This document shows positions 8,537 to 18,235 of a stretch of DNA of 64,000 bases, piece by piece; the first letter of the stretch is position 1, and every line of letters begins with the position of its first letter. The position numbers and the translations under genes were made by a program. Location: the NCBI RefSeq assembly GCF_023283885.1, contig NZ_JAKILA010000011.1:1-64000 (forward strand), in the 5' to 3' direction. Below the pieces are notes generated by a model. The model was given only the letters and a program-made list of their open reading frames with translations. It was not told where the DNA came from and did no database searches. The stretch is from Shewanella basaltis. Its GTDB lineage: Bacteria > Pseudomonadota > Gammaproteobacteria > Enterobacterales > Shewanellaceae.

Positions 8537-9748
8537 TTATTCGAACCAGCTTGAAAACATTTGTTTAAAGTAGTCCATTAGCTTGCTAAACCAGCTGCCT
8601 TCTTCGACAGCATTTAATGTCACTAATGGATACTGAGCAATATCTTGGCCATCAAGTTGGAAATAAACACGGCCGACAGTTTCACCTTTCGCTAACGGTG
8701 CTGTTAACTCTTTAGTGAGTTCAAAGTTAGCTTGTAGGTCTTTTGCTTTGCCGCGATTAATGGTGATTGGGGTGTCTGTCATCACGCCAAGGTCAACGGT
8801 TTCTCTGTCACCGTACCAAATTTTTTGGGTGATGAAGGTATCGCCTGCTTTGTATGGGGTAATGGTTTCAAAAAAGCGAAAACCATAGTTGAGTAACTTT
8901 TTGCTTTCAGCTTTACGAGCAGATTCACTTGCGGTACCCATTACCACAGTGATTAAACGCATGCCCTCACTGGTACCCGACGCAACTAAGTTATAACCTG
9001 CACCAGATGTATGACCGGTTTTAATACCGTCAACATTTAAGCTTTTATCCCATAACAACCCATTACGGTTGTATTGTTTGATTCCATTGTAAGTGAATGA
9101 TTTTTCAGAGTAAACGCGGTACTCTTCTGGTACGTCACGAATAAGTGCAGCACCTAACAATGCCATATCATATGCAGTGGTTTTGTGGTTTTCTGAATCC
9201 AGTCCATGCGAGTTTTCGAAGTAACTGTCTTTCATGCCCAATTGTTTGGCCCATGAGTTCATTAAATCAACAAATGCGCCTTCCGTGCCGGCAATGTGCT
9301 CTGCCATTGCAACACAGGCATCATTGCCTGACTGAATAACAATACCGCGGTTTAAGTCGTGTACTTTGACCGTTTTGCCCACTTCAATAAACATTTTAGA
9401 AGAATCAGGAAAGTTTTTTGACCAAGCATTTTTAGTGATGGTGACATCGTCATCTAATGAAATATTACCTTCACGAATTTCGTGACCAATCACATAGCTG
9501 GTCATCATTTTCGTTAAGCTAGCTGGGTTGAGGCTATCATAGGCGTTTTCTTCGGCGATAACTCGGCCAGAATGATAATCCATTAACACATAAGCTTTAG
9601 CTGCAACGCTTGGCGCATCAGGGGTAACCATAGGTGCACGGTTTGGTGTTGGACGAGGGTCTGGTTGTGGCGTTTCAGCAAGTGAAGCGAAAGATACTAC
9701 TGATGCAAAAAGCATAGAAGTGAGTTGAACTGTCTTATAAGTCATCAT
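8537..9748 (-). CDS. dacA: D-alanyl-D-alanine carboxypeptidase (PBP5/6)
   Basis: A 403-residue periplasmic DD-carboxypeptidase that trims the terminal D-Ala from peptidoglycan stems. It has a cleavable signal (residues 1-25), the active-site S77-L-T-K80, SGN at 140-142 and KTG at 243-245, then the beta-rich PBP5_C domain. The C-terminal amphipathic helix (FSKLMDYFKQMFSSWFE) anchors it to the inner-membrane surface. It lies downstream of rlpA in the cell-elongation block but has its own 343-bp upstream region, so it may have its own promoter. Confidence 0.97.
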   Translation of the reverse strand: MMTYKTVQLTSMLFASVVSFASLAETPQPDPRPTPNRAPMVTPDAPSVAAKAYVLMDYHSGRVIAEENAYDSLNPASLTKMMTSYVIGHEIREGNISLDDDVTITKNAWSKNFPDSSKMFIEVGKTVKVHDLNRGIVIQSGNDACVAMAEHIAGTEGAFVDLMNSWAKQLGMKDSYFENSHGLDSENHKTTAYDMALLGAALIRDVPEEYRVYSEKSFTYNGIKQYNRNGLLWDKSLNVDGIKTGHTSGAGYNLVASGTSEGMRLITVVMGTASESARKAESKKLLNYGFRFFETITPYKAGDTFITQKIWYGDRETVDLGVMTDTPITINRGKAKDLQANFELTKELTAPLAKGETVGRVYFQLDGQDIAQYPLVTLNAVEEGSWFSKLMDYFKQMFSSWFE

Positions 9749-9871
9749 GAATTCGGCACGTCTCTAGTTAGTCGAAGAAAAGACAAAAAATCAATTTTAA
9801 TAATTGTTAATGATTATACATGAGTAGACAATCATTTCGCATTAAGGTTCTTTCATTCTCTGTAAATCATT

Positions 9872-10020
9872 GGCGCATGTAGTCTAAACAGCGCTTTATT
9901 CGTAAGCATCATTCAACAGAATGTGGAACCTTTTTAGCTGAACCTTTAGACAGCGATTGTTGGCCATTTTAAACGCGTTATCGTCTTTTTATATAGAATC
10001 ACTCCCCTTAAAGCCTCTAC
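9872..10020 (-). repeat. Dispersed ~150-bp repeat, copy 1 (rlpA-dacA gap)
   Basis: Read on the reverse strand, this segment aligns along its length with 49966-50131: GGCTTTAAGG at the start, an ATTCTAYATAAAA segment, GCCAACAA, AAAGGTTCRGCTAAAAA and AATAAAGCGCTG near the end. Neither copy carries a gene. The remainder of the dacA-rlpA gap (9749-10091) shows no gene. Confidence 0.75.
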
Positions 10021-10091
10021 CGCAGTTGTATATGTGGGTCATGGCCAGCAATTTGCTGCAATATAAGCTTAAGAGATCACAGCCCACTGTG

Positions 10092-10907
10092 TTACGGCAC
10101 AATAAAACTTTGCGGGTAACCCTCTGACTGTAGTTTGTCGAGCAACTTATTGGTTAAATGTATTTGTTTAATTGGCCCAAGTTGCAATCTATGCAAGCCA
10201 TTAGAGGAACTGACTCGAGAAGATACGGAGTATTTTGTTTCCAACTGCTTTGCAAGCATGTTAATGCGAAGTTTGTCCTGAGAGGCAACGACTTGAATAA
10301 AGTGATTGTCGTTATCTTTTAGGTCGCTTATCACTCGTTGCTCTGGTGATGGTACGTATATGGTTTCTATTTCAACTCTCGCGGTACCTTTTGCTAACAT
10401 TCCTAAATGGTAGGCACCGGCATAAGAGAGATCGATAACACGGCCTTCATGAAATGGGCCTCTATCATTTACTCGTACAATAATTTGTTTGTTGTTGTCT
10501 AAGTTTGTGACTTTGACATAACTCGGTAAAGGCAAGTTTTTGTGCGCAGCAGACATGGTATACATGTCGTACCTTTCGCCGTTTGAAGTGAGATGACCAT
10601 GAAATTTTGAACCATACCATGATGCGTGCCCACGCTCTTTAAACCCTTTGCCAGTATCCAGTACTTTATAGTGTTTACCCAATACAGTGTAATCACGATT
10701 ACCTTGACGACTGTATGGCTCAAATTTGGGTTGGGCATTTCTTACTAAGCTGACATCTGGCGCGTCATCTGGGTAACGGTCATGCTCCATTTGATACCTG
10801 CTTTTACTGGCAGGCTTTTTTACTGCACTATTTCCGTCATTAGACGAGCAGTTTGTTAATGCGCAGCAAAAAACAACAAGCATAAACGTGCGTATAGTCA
10901 TTGGCAT
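10092..10907 (-). CDS. rlpA: Septal-ring lytic transglycosylase RlpA (lipoprotein)
   Basis: A 271-residue outer-membrane lipoprotein that cleaves peptidoglycan lacking stem peptides. The lipobox is LTNC with C20. The double-psi beta-barrel spans roughly 90-190, with GHASWYGSKFHGHLTSNGE at its start and the catalytic-type VNDRGPFHEGRVIDLSYAGA further on. The C-terminal SPOR domain (about 200-270) binds denuded septal glycan. It follows mltB by 10 bases, so the two are in one operon with rodA and mrdA. Confidence 0.95.
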   Translation of the reverse strand: MPMTIRTFMLVVFCCALTNCSSNDGNSAVKKPASKSRYQMEHDRYPDDAPDVSLVRNAQPKFEPYSRQGNRDYTVLGKHYKVLDTGKGFKERGHASWYGSKFHGHLTSNGERYDMYTMSAAHKNLPLPSYVKVTNLDNNKQIIVRVNDRGPFHEGRVIDLSYAGAYHLGMLAKGTARVEIETIYVPSPEQRVISDLKDNDNHFIQVVASQDKLRINMLAKQLETKYSVSSRVSSSNGLHRLQLGPIKQIHLTNKLLDKLQSEGYPQSFIVP

Positions 10908-10917
10908 ACTGGATTAC

Positions 10918-11913
10918 CTAGCGTTGATAGTGAGCATTAAGTTGCTGGCTAAACTGATAAACCGCCATGGCGTAAAGTGGGCTTCGATTATATCGGGTGA
11001 TCACATAAAAGTTGTTAAGCCCTAACCAGTATTCTGCATTGTTTGGTTGATCTAATTTAACTAGTAATGCTTTTTGAGAAGCGTCGATATCTTGGTTGTT
11101 GGCTAAACTAAGGGTTGGGCTAAGAATATCTGACACTTTGTAATGCAGTCTTTCTTTGGTCCACACTTTGGCTTTTGGTGCCTGGCTTGACGTGTGGTTT
11201 AACAGCAATGCGACAGGCTGGCCTTTTTTCCACCCATGTTGATGGAAGTAGTTTGCTACGCTGCCTATTGCATCTGCTTTACTGGTGAGTAAATCTCTTC
11301 TGCCGTCTCCGTCGAAGTCGACAGCATAATGACGATAGCTAGACGGAATAAACTGACCGTACCCCATGGCACCTGCATAGGAGCCTTTGAGGGTACTGTT
11401 ATCGAGTTTTTCTTCTTTGATTAATGCCATTAGATTGGCATATTCGCTACGAAAAAAACTGGCACGAGGTGGGTAATAAAAACCGAGGGTATACAAAGCA
11501 TCTTGTACTCTGTGATTCCCCATGTAGCCGCCATAAAAGGTCTCAATACCAATAATGGCCACAATAATTTGTGGATCGACGTTAAATTTTTCTGCGGCTT
11601 TGCTGATCAATACGTGGTTTTCTTTCCAAAACGCTAAGCCTTTTTCTAAACGCTTATCGGTAAGGAAAATAGGATAATATTGATGCCAAGGTTTGGCTTC
11701 CCAAGGCTTTGTTATTGCATCTATGATGCTTTGTTCAAATGTTGATGTTGCCAAAAATTGTTCTACATCGGCTTGGTTGGCCCCTTGACTGACTTGCTCC
11801 TTCACAAAGGCCTTTTTCAATGCCTCTGGGTCATTATCTGTTGCGGCATTAGCATGTAAAAAGACACTGCAAAGCAATGTCAGGCTGGCGATTTGTAACG
11901 TTATTTTTGCCAT
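10918..11913 (-). CDS. mltB: Membrane-bound lytic murein transglycosylase B
   Basis: A 331-residue periplasmic lytic transglycosylase (SLT family 3) that cuts the glycan strand to 1,6-anhydromuropeptides. The catalytic glutamate is in GIETFYGGYMGN (E124), and GAMGYGQFIPSSYRHYAVDFDG is also a family signature (split here by position: GYGQFIPSSYR near 200). A signal peptide is visible but no clear lipobox cysteine, so it may be soluble. The frame can extend to a TTG at 11940 inside rodA; the ATG at 11913 starts the signal peptide properly and is preferred. Confidence 0.92.
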   Translation of the reverse strand: MAKITLQIASLTLLCSVFLHANAATDNDPEALKKAFVKEQVSQGANQADVEQFLATSTFEQSIIDAITKPWEAKPWHQYYPIFLTDKRLEKGLAFWKENHVLISKAAEKFNVDPQIIVAIIGIETFYGGYMGNHRVQDALYTLGFYYPPRASFFRSEYANLMALIKEEKLDNSTLKGSYAGAMGYGQFIPSSYRHYAVDFDGDGRRDLLTSKADAIGSVANYFHQHGWKKGQPVALLLNHTSSQAPKAKVWTKERLHYKVSDILSPTLSLANNQDIDASQKALLVKLDQPNNAEYWLGLNNFYVITRYNRSPLYAMAVYQFSQQLNAHYQR

Positions 11914-11926
11914 GTTAACTGTGTCC

Positions 11927-13048
11927 CTATCTATCGACAAATCGTCTATGTGTTTGAATGCTCATTAAAATACCAAACCCTGTCATTAAGGTTAGCATGG
12001 AGGTTCCGCCATAACTAATCAGTGGGAGAGGCACGCCAACTACGGGCAGAATACCCGATACCATACCAATATTTACAAAAACGTATACAAAAAATGTTAG
12101 CGTAATACTGCCCGCTAACAGGCGTGCAAAGCTAGTTTGCGCTTGTGAGGCAATAACAAGGCCTCGACCGATAACAAATAAATACATCGACAGTAATAGT
12201 AAACTGCCCATTAAACCAAACTCTTCACCAATCACGGCAAAGATGAAGTCAGTATGTCGTTCTGGTAAAAATTCTAATTGTGACTGTGTACCATGGAGCC
12301 AACCCTTTCCCCATATACCGCCTGAACCAATACCAATTTTTGACTGGATAATATGATAACCTGCGCCAAGCGGATCTTGCTCAGGATTAAATAAGGTTAA
12401 TACTCGGGTTCGTTGGTAGTCGTGCATTAAGAAAAACCACAATATGGGTAAAAACAAAAGGACTGCTGCAAGCGCACCACCAACGATGAGCCAACTCATA
12501 CCCGACATAAACAACACAAATACACCAGAGGACGCCACTAGGATAGATGTTCCTAAATCAGGCTGCTTGGCAATAAGAAGGGTGGGGATAAGCAGTATTA
12601 CCACGCCGCCAGCGAGATAGCGTTTTTTAGGTGGTAACGGAAACTTACTGATGTACCAAGCCATGGTGATTGGGAAGGCAAGTTTGATGAGTTCAGATGG
12701 TTGAAATTCCATAAACCCGAGGTTTAACCAACGTTGTGCTCCTTTGTTTATTGTACCAAATAACTCAACGCCAACCAGTAACATGACTCCAGCTAAATAA
12801 ATGGGTAATGCCCAACGTCTTAATATTTCAGGGTTTATTTGTGCAAAACAAAACATTACGCCAAGTGATAATGTCATGCGTACTAACTGGCGTTCCATCA
12901 TCGCAGGGTCTTCACCACTGGCAGAATAAATCACAAATAAACCAAATAGCATTAACGCTAAAATACCGCAAAGTAGCGGTAAATCTATGTGTATTTTTTG
13001 CCAAAATGACTGTTGATGTGGATGATTATTCAAGGTTTGATTGCCCAT
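11927..13048 (-). CDS. rodA: Rod-shape SEDS glycosyltransferase RodA
   Basis: A 373-residue polytopic SEDS protein with about ten membrane helices, the peptidoglycan polymerase of the elongasome and partner of PBP2. Family features include KQPDLGTSIL, LPERHTDFIFAVIGEEFGL and the closing PLPLISYGGTSMLTLMTGFG. Its start overlaps the mrdA stop by 19 bases, so polymerase and transpeptidase are translationally coupled. Confidence 0.97.
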   Translation of the reverse strand: MGNQTLNNHPHQQSFWQKIHIDLPLLCGILALMLFGLFVIYSASGEDPAMMERQLVRMTLSLGVMFCFAQINPEILRRWALPIYLAGVMLLVGVELFGTINKGAQRWLNLGFMEFQPSELIKLAFPITMAWYISKFPLPPKKRYLAGGVVILLIPTLLIAKQPDLGTSILVASSGVFVLFMSGMSWLIVGGALAAVLLFLPILWFFLMHDYQRTRVLTLFNPEQDPLGAGYHIIQSKIGIGSGGIWGKGWLHGTQSQLEFLPERHTDFIFAVIGEEFGLMGSLLLLSMYLFVIGRGLVIASQAQTSFARLLAGSITLTFFVYVFVNIGMVSGILPVVGVPLPLISYGGTSMLTLMTGFGILMSIQTHRRFVDR

Positions 13049-14886
13049 TCGTCACGTAAAATATACTCATCGAGTAATGCCCTTGCTAATGGACCTGCAT
13101 TAGCACCACCCCAGCCCGCATTTTCTAGTACTACTGCCAATACAATGCGCGGGTTTTCGTAGGGGGCGTAAGCAATGATTAATGCATTATCGCGCAAGTG
13201 TTCGGCAATTTTATCAGCGTCATACTTTTGGTCTTTAGCGACACTGAATACCTGTGCGGTACCTGTTTTCATTGCGGCGGTATATGTGGCGTCAGTAAAA
13301 CGAGATTTATCTGCCGTTTGGCGCATAGCCTCATTGATAATGTCCCAATTACGTTCATTTTTAAGCACAATTGGGGATTGTTCATCAATGGGAGTGTCTA
13401 TTTTTACGGTATTGTTTTTAAAAGACTTTAATAAATGTGGAGTGAAACGCTTGCCTTTGTTTGCCATAATAGCAGCGGCATTTGCCAGTTGTAATGGGGT
13501 TGTCGTCCAATAACCTTGGCCTATCCCAACAGAAATGGTGTCGCCATTGTACCAGGGCTGATTGTAACGCATGCGTTTCCAATCTCGCGATGGCATTACA
13601 CCGTCGGACTCTTCAAATATATCAATTCCGGTACTTTTACCAAATCCAAATGGTTCCATAAAGACGGCCATCTTGTCGATACCCACTTTATATACCAGGT
13701 CATAAAAGTAGATGTCGCACGAATCTACAATGGCATGATAAATATCAACCCAGCCGTGGCCCCATTTTTTCCAGTCGCGCCATTTACGGTCAACTCCAGG
13801 CATTTGCCAATATCCAGGGTCCCAAACTCTTGTGCGTTCGTTAATGATTTTCTCTTCTAAACCGAGCAAGGCAACATGTGGCTTAACGGTGGAGGCTGGC
13901 GAGTATTGACCCTGAGTTGAGCGATTAATCAACGGGCGTGATTTATCATTTAATAAATCGGCATAGGCTTTTCCGCTAATGCCATGCACAAACGGATTTG
14001 GGTCATAAGATGGGCTAGATACCATGGCCAATACTCCGCCATCCCGGGGGTCGAGTGCTACCACTGAACCACGACGGCCAGCGAGTAACTCCATCGCTTT
14101 TTGTTGTAGTTTTAAGTCTAGAGTTAAATAAATATCTTGGCCAGGAAGTGGCGGTGTCACTTTTAAGGTGCGAATGACGCGGCCGCGGTTATTGACTTCT
14201 TCTTCAAGATGACCAGGAATACCATGAAGCAACCCTTCATAATATTTTTCAATGCCTTGTTTACCAATGTCTTTGGTGGCGGCGTAATTTTTCCATTGCT
14301 GGCTTTTTTCAAGCTGGGCTTTATCGCGGGTGTTAATTTTTCCAACATAACCAAGTACATGGGTCATGAGTTCGTTATATGGATAATGACGTTTTAAGCC
14401 CGCTTCTACATATAACCCCGGGAATTTATATTGGTTAACACTGAAGGTCGCCACTTGCTCTTCTGTCAGTTTGTTTTTGATGGTTAATGGCTTAAACCGG
14501 CGATGGAATTTAAGTAATTCGTTTATGTTTTCACGTTCTTCAGGAGTGATTGATATTAGTGTGTTTAACTCATCGAGCGTAGCATCGATGTCGTTTACTT
14601 TCTCTGGAATTAACTCGAGCGAATAATAGGGTTGGTTTTCAGCAAGTAATACTCCGTGGCGGTCATAAATTAACCCTCGACTTGGTGCCGTTGGTACAAC
14701 ACGGATCCTATTATCATTTGAACGTGTTTCGTAGTCTTTATAAGACACTACCTGTAAATGATATAGATTGGAAAATAGCACGCTTAGCAGAACAAACACG
14801 CAAATAAACGTAAATAATGCACGGCGTTTAAATAGCGCTGCTTCTGCGGCGTGATCATGCATGGTAATGCGCTTTTTTGGCGGCAC
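13030..14886 (-). CDS. mrdA: Penicillin-binding protein 2 (elongasome transpeptidase)
   Basis: A 618-residue class B PBP with one N-terminal membrane helix (about 20-42), a pedestal domain and a transpeptidase domain. The active-site motif is S332-T-V-K335, followed by SCD (in DSCDIYFYDL) and KTGTAQV. It cross-links peptidoglycan in the side wall with RodA. The start is GTG at 14886 (PPKKRITMHDHAAEA); an ATG eight codons in is the alternative. Confidence 0.97.
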   Translation of the reverse strand: MPPKKRITMHDHAAEAALFKRRALFTFICVFVLLSVLFSNLYHLQVVSYKDYETRSNDNRIRVVPTAPSRGLIYDRHGVLLAENQPYYSLELIPEKVNDIDATLDELNTLISITPEERENINELLKFHRRFKPLTIKNKLTEEQVATFSVNQYKFPGLYVEAGLKRHYPYNELMTHVLGYVGKINTRDKAQLEKSQQWKNYAATKDIGKQGIEKYYEGLLHGIPGHLEEEVNNRGRVIRTLKVTPPLPGQDIYLTLDLKLQQKAMELLAGRRGSVVALDPRDGGVLAMVSSPSYDPNPFVHGISGKAYADLLNDKSRPLINRSTQGQYSPASTVKPHVALLGLEEKIINERTRVWDPGYWQMPGVDRKWRDWKKWGHGWVDIYHAIVDSCDIYFYDLVYKVGIDKMAVFMEPFGFGKSTGIDIFEESDGVMPSRDWKRMRYNQPWYNGDTISVGIGQGYWTTTPLQLANAAAIMANKGKRFTPHLLKSFKNNTVKIDTPIDEQSPIVLKNERNWDIINEAMRQTADKSRFTDATYTAAMKTGTAQVFSVAKDQKYDADKIAEHLRDNALIIAYAPYENPRIVLAVVLENAGWGGANAGPLARALLDEYILRDEWAIKP

Positions 14887-15013
14887 TTATGCTATCCCCG
14901 TCGTTATCAAATGGAAGGTTGAATAAAAAAAATCACTGTATCAGTTGATGAATATGAAAAAAAGAGTTACATGATAATCATTACCAATTAGCTTAATTAT
15001 CGATGACACCTAT

Positions 15014-15484
15014 TTATTCTCTGTGATACGGGTGGTTGTTGTTAATGCTCCAAGCACGATAGAGGCTTTCGGCGACAATAACCCTAACCAATGGGTGAGG
15101 TAAGGTGAGGGCTGATAAACACCAGCTTTGGTTGGCCGCCTCTTTACAAGCAGGTGAGAGTCCTTCTGGGCCACCAATGAGTAAGCTGACATCTCTTCCG
15201 TCTAATTGCCATTTTGTCATTTGTTCAGCAAGATCTGGTGTTGTCCAGTTTTTGCCGGGTAAATCTAGGCTGACAATATGATTACCTTTGGCTACCGCCG
15301 CTAGCATTAATTCGCCTTCCTTATGTAAAATTCGGGCGATGTCTGCGTTTTTTCCGCGTTTACCCGCAGGGATTTCGACAAGTTCCAAGGCCATGTCTCT
15401 CGGGAAACGGCGTTGATATTCTTCGAAACCTCGGGTAACCCAGTCAGGCATTTTTGTGCCAACGGCAATAAGCTGTAGCTTCAT
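15014..15484 (-). CDS. rlmH: 23S rRNA pseudouridine-1915 N3-methyltransferase
   Basis: A 156-residue SPOUT methyltransferase that modifies position 1915 in helix 69 of assembled 70S ribosomes. It opens [16 protein letters not shown] and has the trefoil-knot SAM site [10 protein letters not shown] and the C-terminal [16 protein letters not shown]. Its start overlaps the rsfS stop by one base. The rsfS-rlmH pairing and its place before mrdA are conserved. Confidence 0.97.
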   Translation of the reverse strand: MKLQLIAVGTKMPDWVTRGFEEYQRRFPRDMALELVEIPAGKRGKNADIARILHKEGELMLAAVAKGNHIVSLDLPGKNWTTPDLAEQMTKWQLDGRDVSLLIGGPEGLSPACKEAANQSWCLSALTLPHPLVRVIVAESLYRAWSINNNHPYHRE

Positions 15485-15813
15485 TAGGCGCTATGTTCAG
15501 ACCACAGTTTTTCAAGCTCGTAGTAGTCACGAGTTTGCTCTTGCATTACGTGCAAAATAACTGAACCCAAATCAACCAGTACCCATTCGCTACTGTCACG
15601 ACCTTCAACGCCAAGAGGCTGCTCGCCAGCTTCTTTAGCAGATACGATAACGTGCTCTGCGATTGAACGAACGTGAGTTTTAGACGTTCCTGTACAGATG
15701 ATCATTGTGTCTGTGATGGTTGACTGTTTAGTGACATCTAAAACAGTAATGTTTTTTGCTTTTAAATCATCAATTTTATCGATGACAAAATCTTTTAGCT
15801 CGGTGCCTTGCAC
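15484..15813 (-). CDS. rsfS: Ribosomal silencing factor RsfS
   Basis: A 109-residue protein that binds uL14 on the 50S subunit and blocks subunit joining when nutrients are short. Family features are [30 protein letters not shown] and [20 protein letters not shown]. The open frame runs to 15876, but a GTG at 15813 has a GAGGT ribosome site seven bases upstream and gives the family length, so I chose it. It is translationally coupled to rlmH. Confidence 0.93.
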   Translation of the reverse strand: MQGTELKDFVIDKIDDLKAKNITVLDVTKQSTITDTMIICTGTSKTHVRSIAEHVIVSAKEAGEQPLGVEGRDSSEWVLVDLGSVILHVMQEQTRDYYELEKLWSEHSA

Positions 15814-15914
15814 GCGAAGTACCTCATTAGTAAAAATTAACGGAGTATTATACTCAAATTCACTACTAATGCGCAATTAAGCTTATTTAATCAGAGGCAA
15901 ATTAATCTTTAGCG

Positions 15915-16541
15915 TTAACGGTAAAGTTGATGTTGTTCTATATAGGCTCGCGTAGAAGGGTGTAATACTGATTGTGTATCTGTATGTTGATGTAATCTTT
16001 GACGTATTTCTGTTGATGAAATATCAATGAGCTGACTATCTATACGGTATATTTTACCGTGTTTGCTTTGGTCGTTATCGCTAACATAAGCTTGCCTAAG
16101 TAACAGTTGTTTAGCCATTTCACTGTGTGTGTCTATCGTCCAGCCAGGGCGCTGACACAAGGCGATATGACAAAGTGAAAACAGTGACTGCCATTGATAC
16201 CACAAGGGTAACTGAATAAAGGAGTCCATGCCCATAATAAAAAAGAATTCATATTGTGGGTATTGTTGAGTCAATAAGGTCAGTGTGGTGACACTATAGG
16301 ACGTGGTGTCACGGTTGATTTCGATGTCGCACAATTGGAATTCAGGGTAATGCTCACACACCAGTTTAACCATCTCAAGGCGATGTAAGCTGCTTACCAT
16401 AGTGGTATTTTTATGTGGTGGAATATGGTTTGGCATTAACCATACTTGATCTAAGTTTAATTGTTGTTTGACGTCTAGGGCTGGATTGATGTGTCCTAGG
16501 TGAATGGGATCAAAAGTACCACCCAATATACCAATTCGCAT
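15915..16541 (-). CDS. nadD: Nicotinate-nucleotide adenylyltransferase
   Basis: A 208-residue nucleotidyltransferase that converts nicotinate mononucleotide and ATP to deamido-NAD, the key step in NAD synthesis. The ATP site is GGTFDPIHLGH at 7-17, and ISSTEIRQRL near residue 170 is the second signature. I chose the ATG at 16541, which has an AAGGA site six bases before it, over an upstream in-frame start at 16565. It lies in the leuS operon just after holA. Confidence 0.96.
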   Translation of the reverse strand: MRIGILGGTFDPIHLGHINPALDVKQQLNLDQVWLMPNHIPPHKNTTMVSSLHRLEMVKLVCEHYPEFQLCDIEINRDTTSYSVTTLTLLTQQYPQYEFFFIMGMDSFIQLPLWYQWQSLFSLCHIALCQRPGWTIDTHSEMAKQLLLRQAYVSDNDQSKHGKIYRIDSQLIDISSTEIRQRLHQHTDTQSVLHPSTRAYIEQHQLYR

Positions 16542-16567
16542 GTGAAGTCCTTTATCTTGGAGCAAAT

Positions 16568-17602
16568 CTAGTCGGTTAATTCTATATGAGCCAATCTATT
16601 ATGGGCGCGTGGATCAAATAAAATGCAAAAATGGCTTATGCCAATCCAGTCTTCAATGCCTTTTTGTTTTAGATTTAATTCAAGCTTTGAGGCAAAGGCT
16701 AGCATGTGCTCAATTTGATCTAGGTCTAGACGTGTCAGTGCCGCTTGATAAAGGGGCTTGCGCTTGTCCCAGATACGATGCTTTGCCCAGAGTTGATTTA
16801 AATGTTCGCCATTGAGCTGAGCAAGTTTTAGTGTTAGCAGCAGATTAATTTCTTTGAATAATGCCCACATCAATATTGGCATTGCTGTGCCCTCTGCTTG
16901 TAATTGTGCCAACATGTGTTGAGCTTGCTTTTGATGGTTAGCCAGTATGGCATCACAAAGTTGGAACACGCTAAAACGCGATTGATCTTCAAAATAGTCG
17001 TTGAGTTGTTCTGGCGTGATTTGTTGCTTGGGACTCAATAGTTGCAACATTTGCATGGCTTGTTCTGCAGCTAATAGATTACCTTCGAACAAGGTAAACA
17101 GCATGGCTTTGGCATCGTGGTTTACGCTAAGGCTATAGTGATTAATTCTGCTGTCGAGCCAACGCTCAAATTGTTTGCCTTCGGGCGTGGTGCAGGGTAA
17201 GTAGATCCCTTTAGCGTCAAGAGACTTAAACCACTTACTATTGGTTTGTTCTGCACTGGCTTTGGGGCCTTGTACAATTAACAACATGTCTGGATTGGGA
17301 TGTTGTAACAGCATTTGAAATGCTGCTGCGCCATCTGTACCTGGCTTACCTTGTGGCAAGGTTAATTCGATGATGCGTCGACTGGCAAATAAACTCATGG
17401 CTTGCCATTCTTGGGTTAAATCGCCCCAATTGAAGCCAGTTTCTTGGCTGAGTTGCACTCGCTCTTCAAAACCTTGTTTTTTAGCTGCCGCAAGAATTTG
17501 CTGTTTGCTATTTTCAATCAACCAAGGGTCATCACCAAATAATAAAAAACAATCGGGTAAGTTTTTAAGGTGTTGTTTTAGTTGATCGGGGTACACCCGC
17601 AT
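16568..17602 (-). CDS. holA: DNA polymerase III delta subunit
   Basis: A 344-residue clamp-loader subunit that opens the beta sliding clamp. The N-terminal segment LKNLPDCFLLFGDDPWLIENSKQ (about 10-32) is typical of HolA, with the AAA+-like domain I, helical domain II and a C-terminal collar domain. It overlaps the lptE stop by one base, so translation is coupled to that of LptE. Confidence 0.95.
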   Translation of the reverse strand: MRVYPDQLKQHLKNLPDCFLLFGDDPWLIENSKQQILAAAKKQGFEERVQLSQETGFNWGDLTQEWQAMSLFASRRIIELTLPQGKPGTDGAAAFQMLLQHPNPDMLLIVQGPKASAEQTNSKWFKSLDAKGIYLPCTTPEGKQFERWLDSRINHYSLSVNHDAKAMLFTLFEGNLLAAEQAMQMLQLLSPKQQITPEQLNDYFEDQSRFSVFQLCDAILANHQKQAQHMLAQLQAEGTAMPILMWALFKEINLLLTLKLAQLNGEHLNQLWAKHRIWDKRKPLYQAALTRLDLDQIEHMLAFASKLELNLKQKGIEDWIGISHFCILFDPRAHNRLAHIELTD

Positions 17603-18111
17603 TATTGCGCTCCAATCGATGCCAGGGTTTGAATAATGTAGTCAGCAGCCTGGACACGCATCTCTTTTACTAGCAGTTCCATCTCACGGCTTTTGGCCAA
17701 AGCTGTTCGTGGATCGTCTTGATAGTCGCGACGAATTTCGGTGTCAAATTCTTGTGCTTCTTCGCCTGGAAAACTCACAGAATAGTGAACTAAATAGATT
17801 AATTCGTATTCTGCTACGTTACCTGTAGGGTAGAGTGATAATGTGGCTCGTTCTAGTGAGTCGTTAATTAGCCTTAATGTTGGTGTTTTTTCAGTGGCAT
17901 CAACAAGGCTGATACGGTTGATACGTAATCTGTCGCGTACTAAGCGGGTTAATTCGCTGTACTCATCATTGCTACTTAAATGTAACTCGGCTAATTCTGC
18001 AGGAATTGAGTAACTGCGTTGCAGTTTAAAGCCGCAGCCGGCACTTGTGAATAACACCATTGTCATTATGGCTAAACAGATTTTTTTGGCTAGCATAGTG
18101 AGGGGCGGCAT
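17602..18111 (-). CDS. lptE: LPS-assembly lipoprotein LptE
   Basis: A 169-residue outer-membrane lipoprotein that plugs the LptD barrel and helps place lipopolysaccharide in the outer leaflet. The signal ends at lipobox TSAGC (C26), followed by GFKLQRSYSIPAEL, the LptE signature. Two starts are possible (18111 and 18096); the choice does not affect the mature protein. It follows leuS after a 124-bp gap that holds a large palindrome. Confidence 0.92.
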   Translation of the reverse strand: MPPLTMLAKKICLAIMTMVLFTSAGCGFKLQRSYSIPAELAELHLSSNDEYSELTRLVRDRLRINRISLVDATEKTPTLRLINDSLERATLSLYPTGNVAEYELIYLVHYSVSFPGEEAQEFDTEIRRDYQDDPRTALAKSREMELLVKEMRVQAADYIIQTLASIGAQ

Positions 18112-18183
18112 CCTTATGTATTGACGTGGTTAACATAAATAACTTATCGCCCTTGGATGAGTTATTTTATTGCTAATAATATT

Positions 18184-18218
18184 ATCCCCTGTGAGAGTGA
18201 CTCACTCCCACAGGGGAT
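18184..18218. repeat. Large palindrome in the leuS-lptE gap
   Basis: The arms 18184-18200 and 18202-18218 are 17 bases each, with one mismatch and one central base. There is no T-run on either side, so it is not an obvious intrinsic terminator. It could be an RNA-processing or stability hairpin between leuS and lptE, or a protein-binding dyad. Confidence 0.7.
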
Positions 18219-18235
18219 TGCCGTTGTGGTAACGA

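Noticed and set aside
13175..14397. Several forward-strand open frames of 60 to 115 codons inside mrdA
   Set aside because: They are antisense to a well-conserved gene with all catalytic motifs in the reverse strand and show no family features.
15813..15876. The longer rsfS start at 15876
   Set aside because: It adds 21 residues not present in the family and lacks a ribosome site, whereas the GTG at 15813 has GAGGT at proper spacing.
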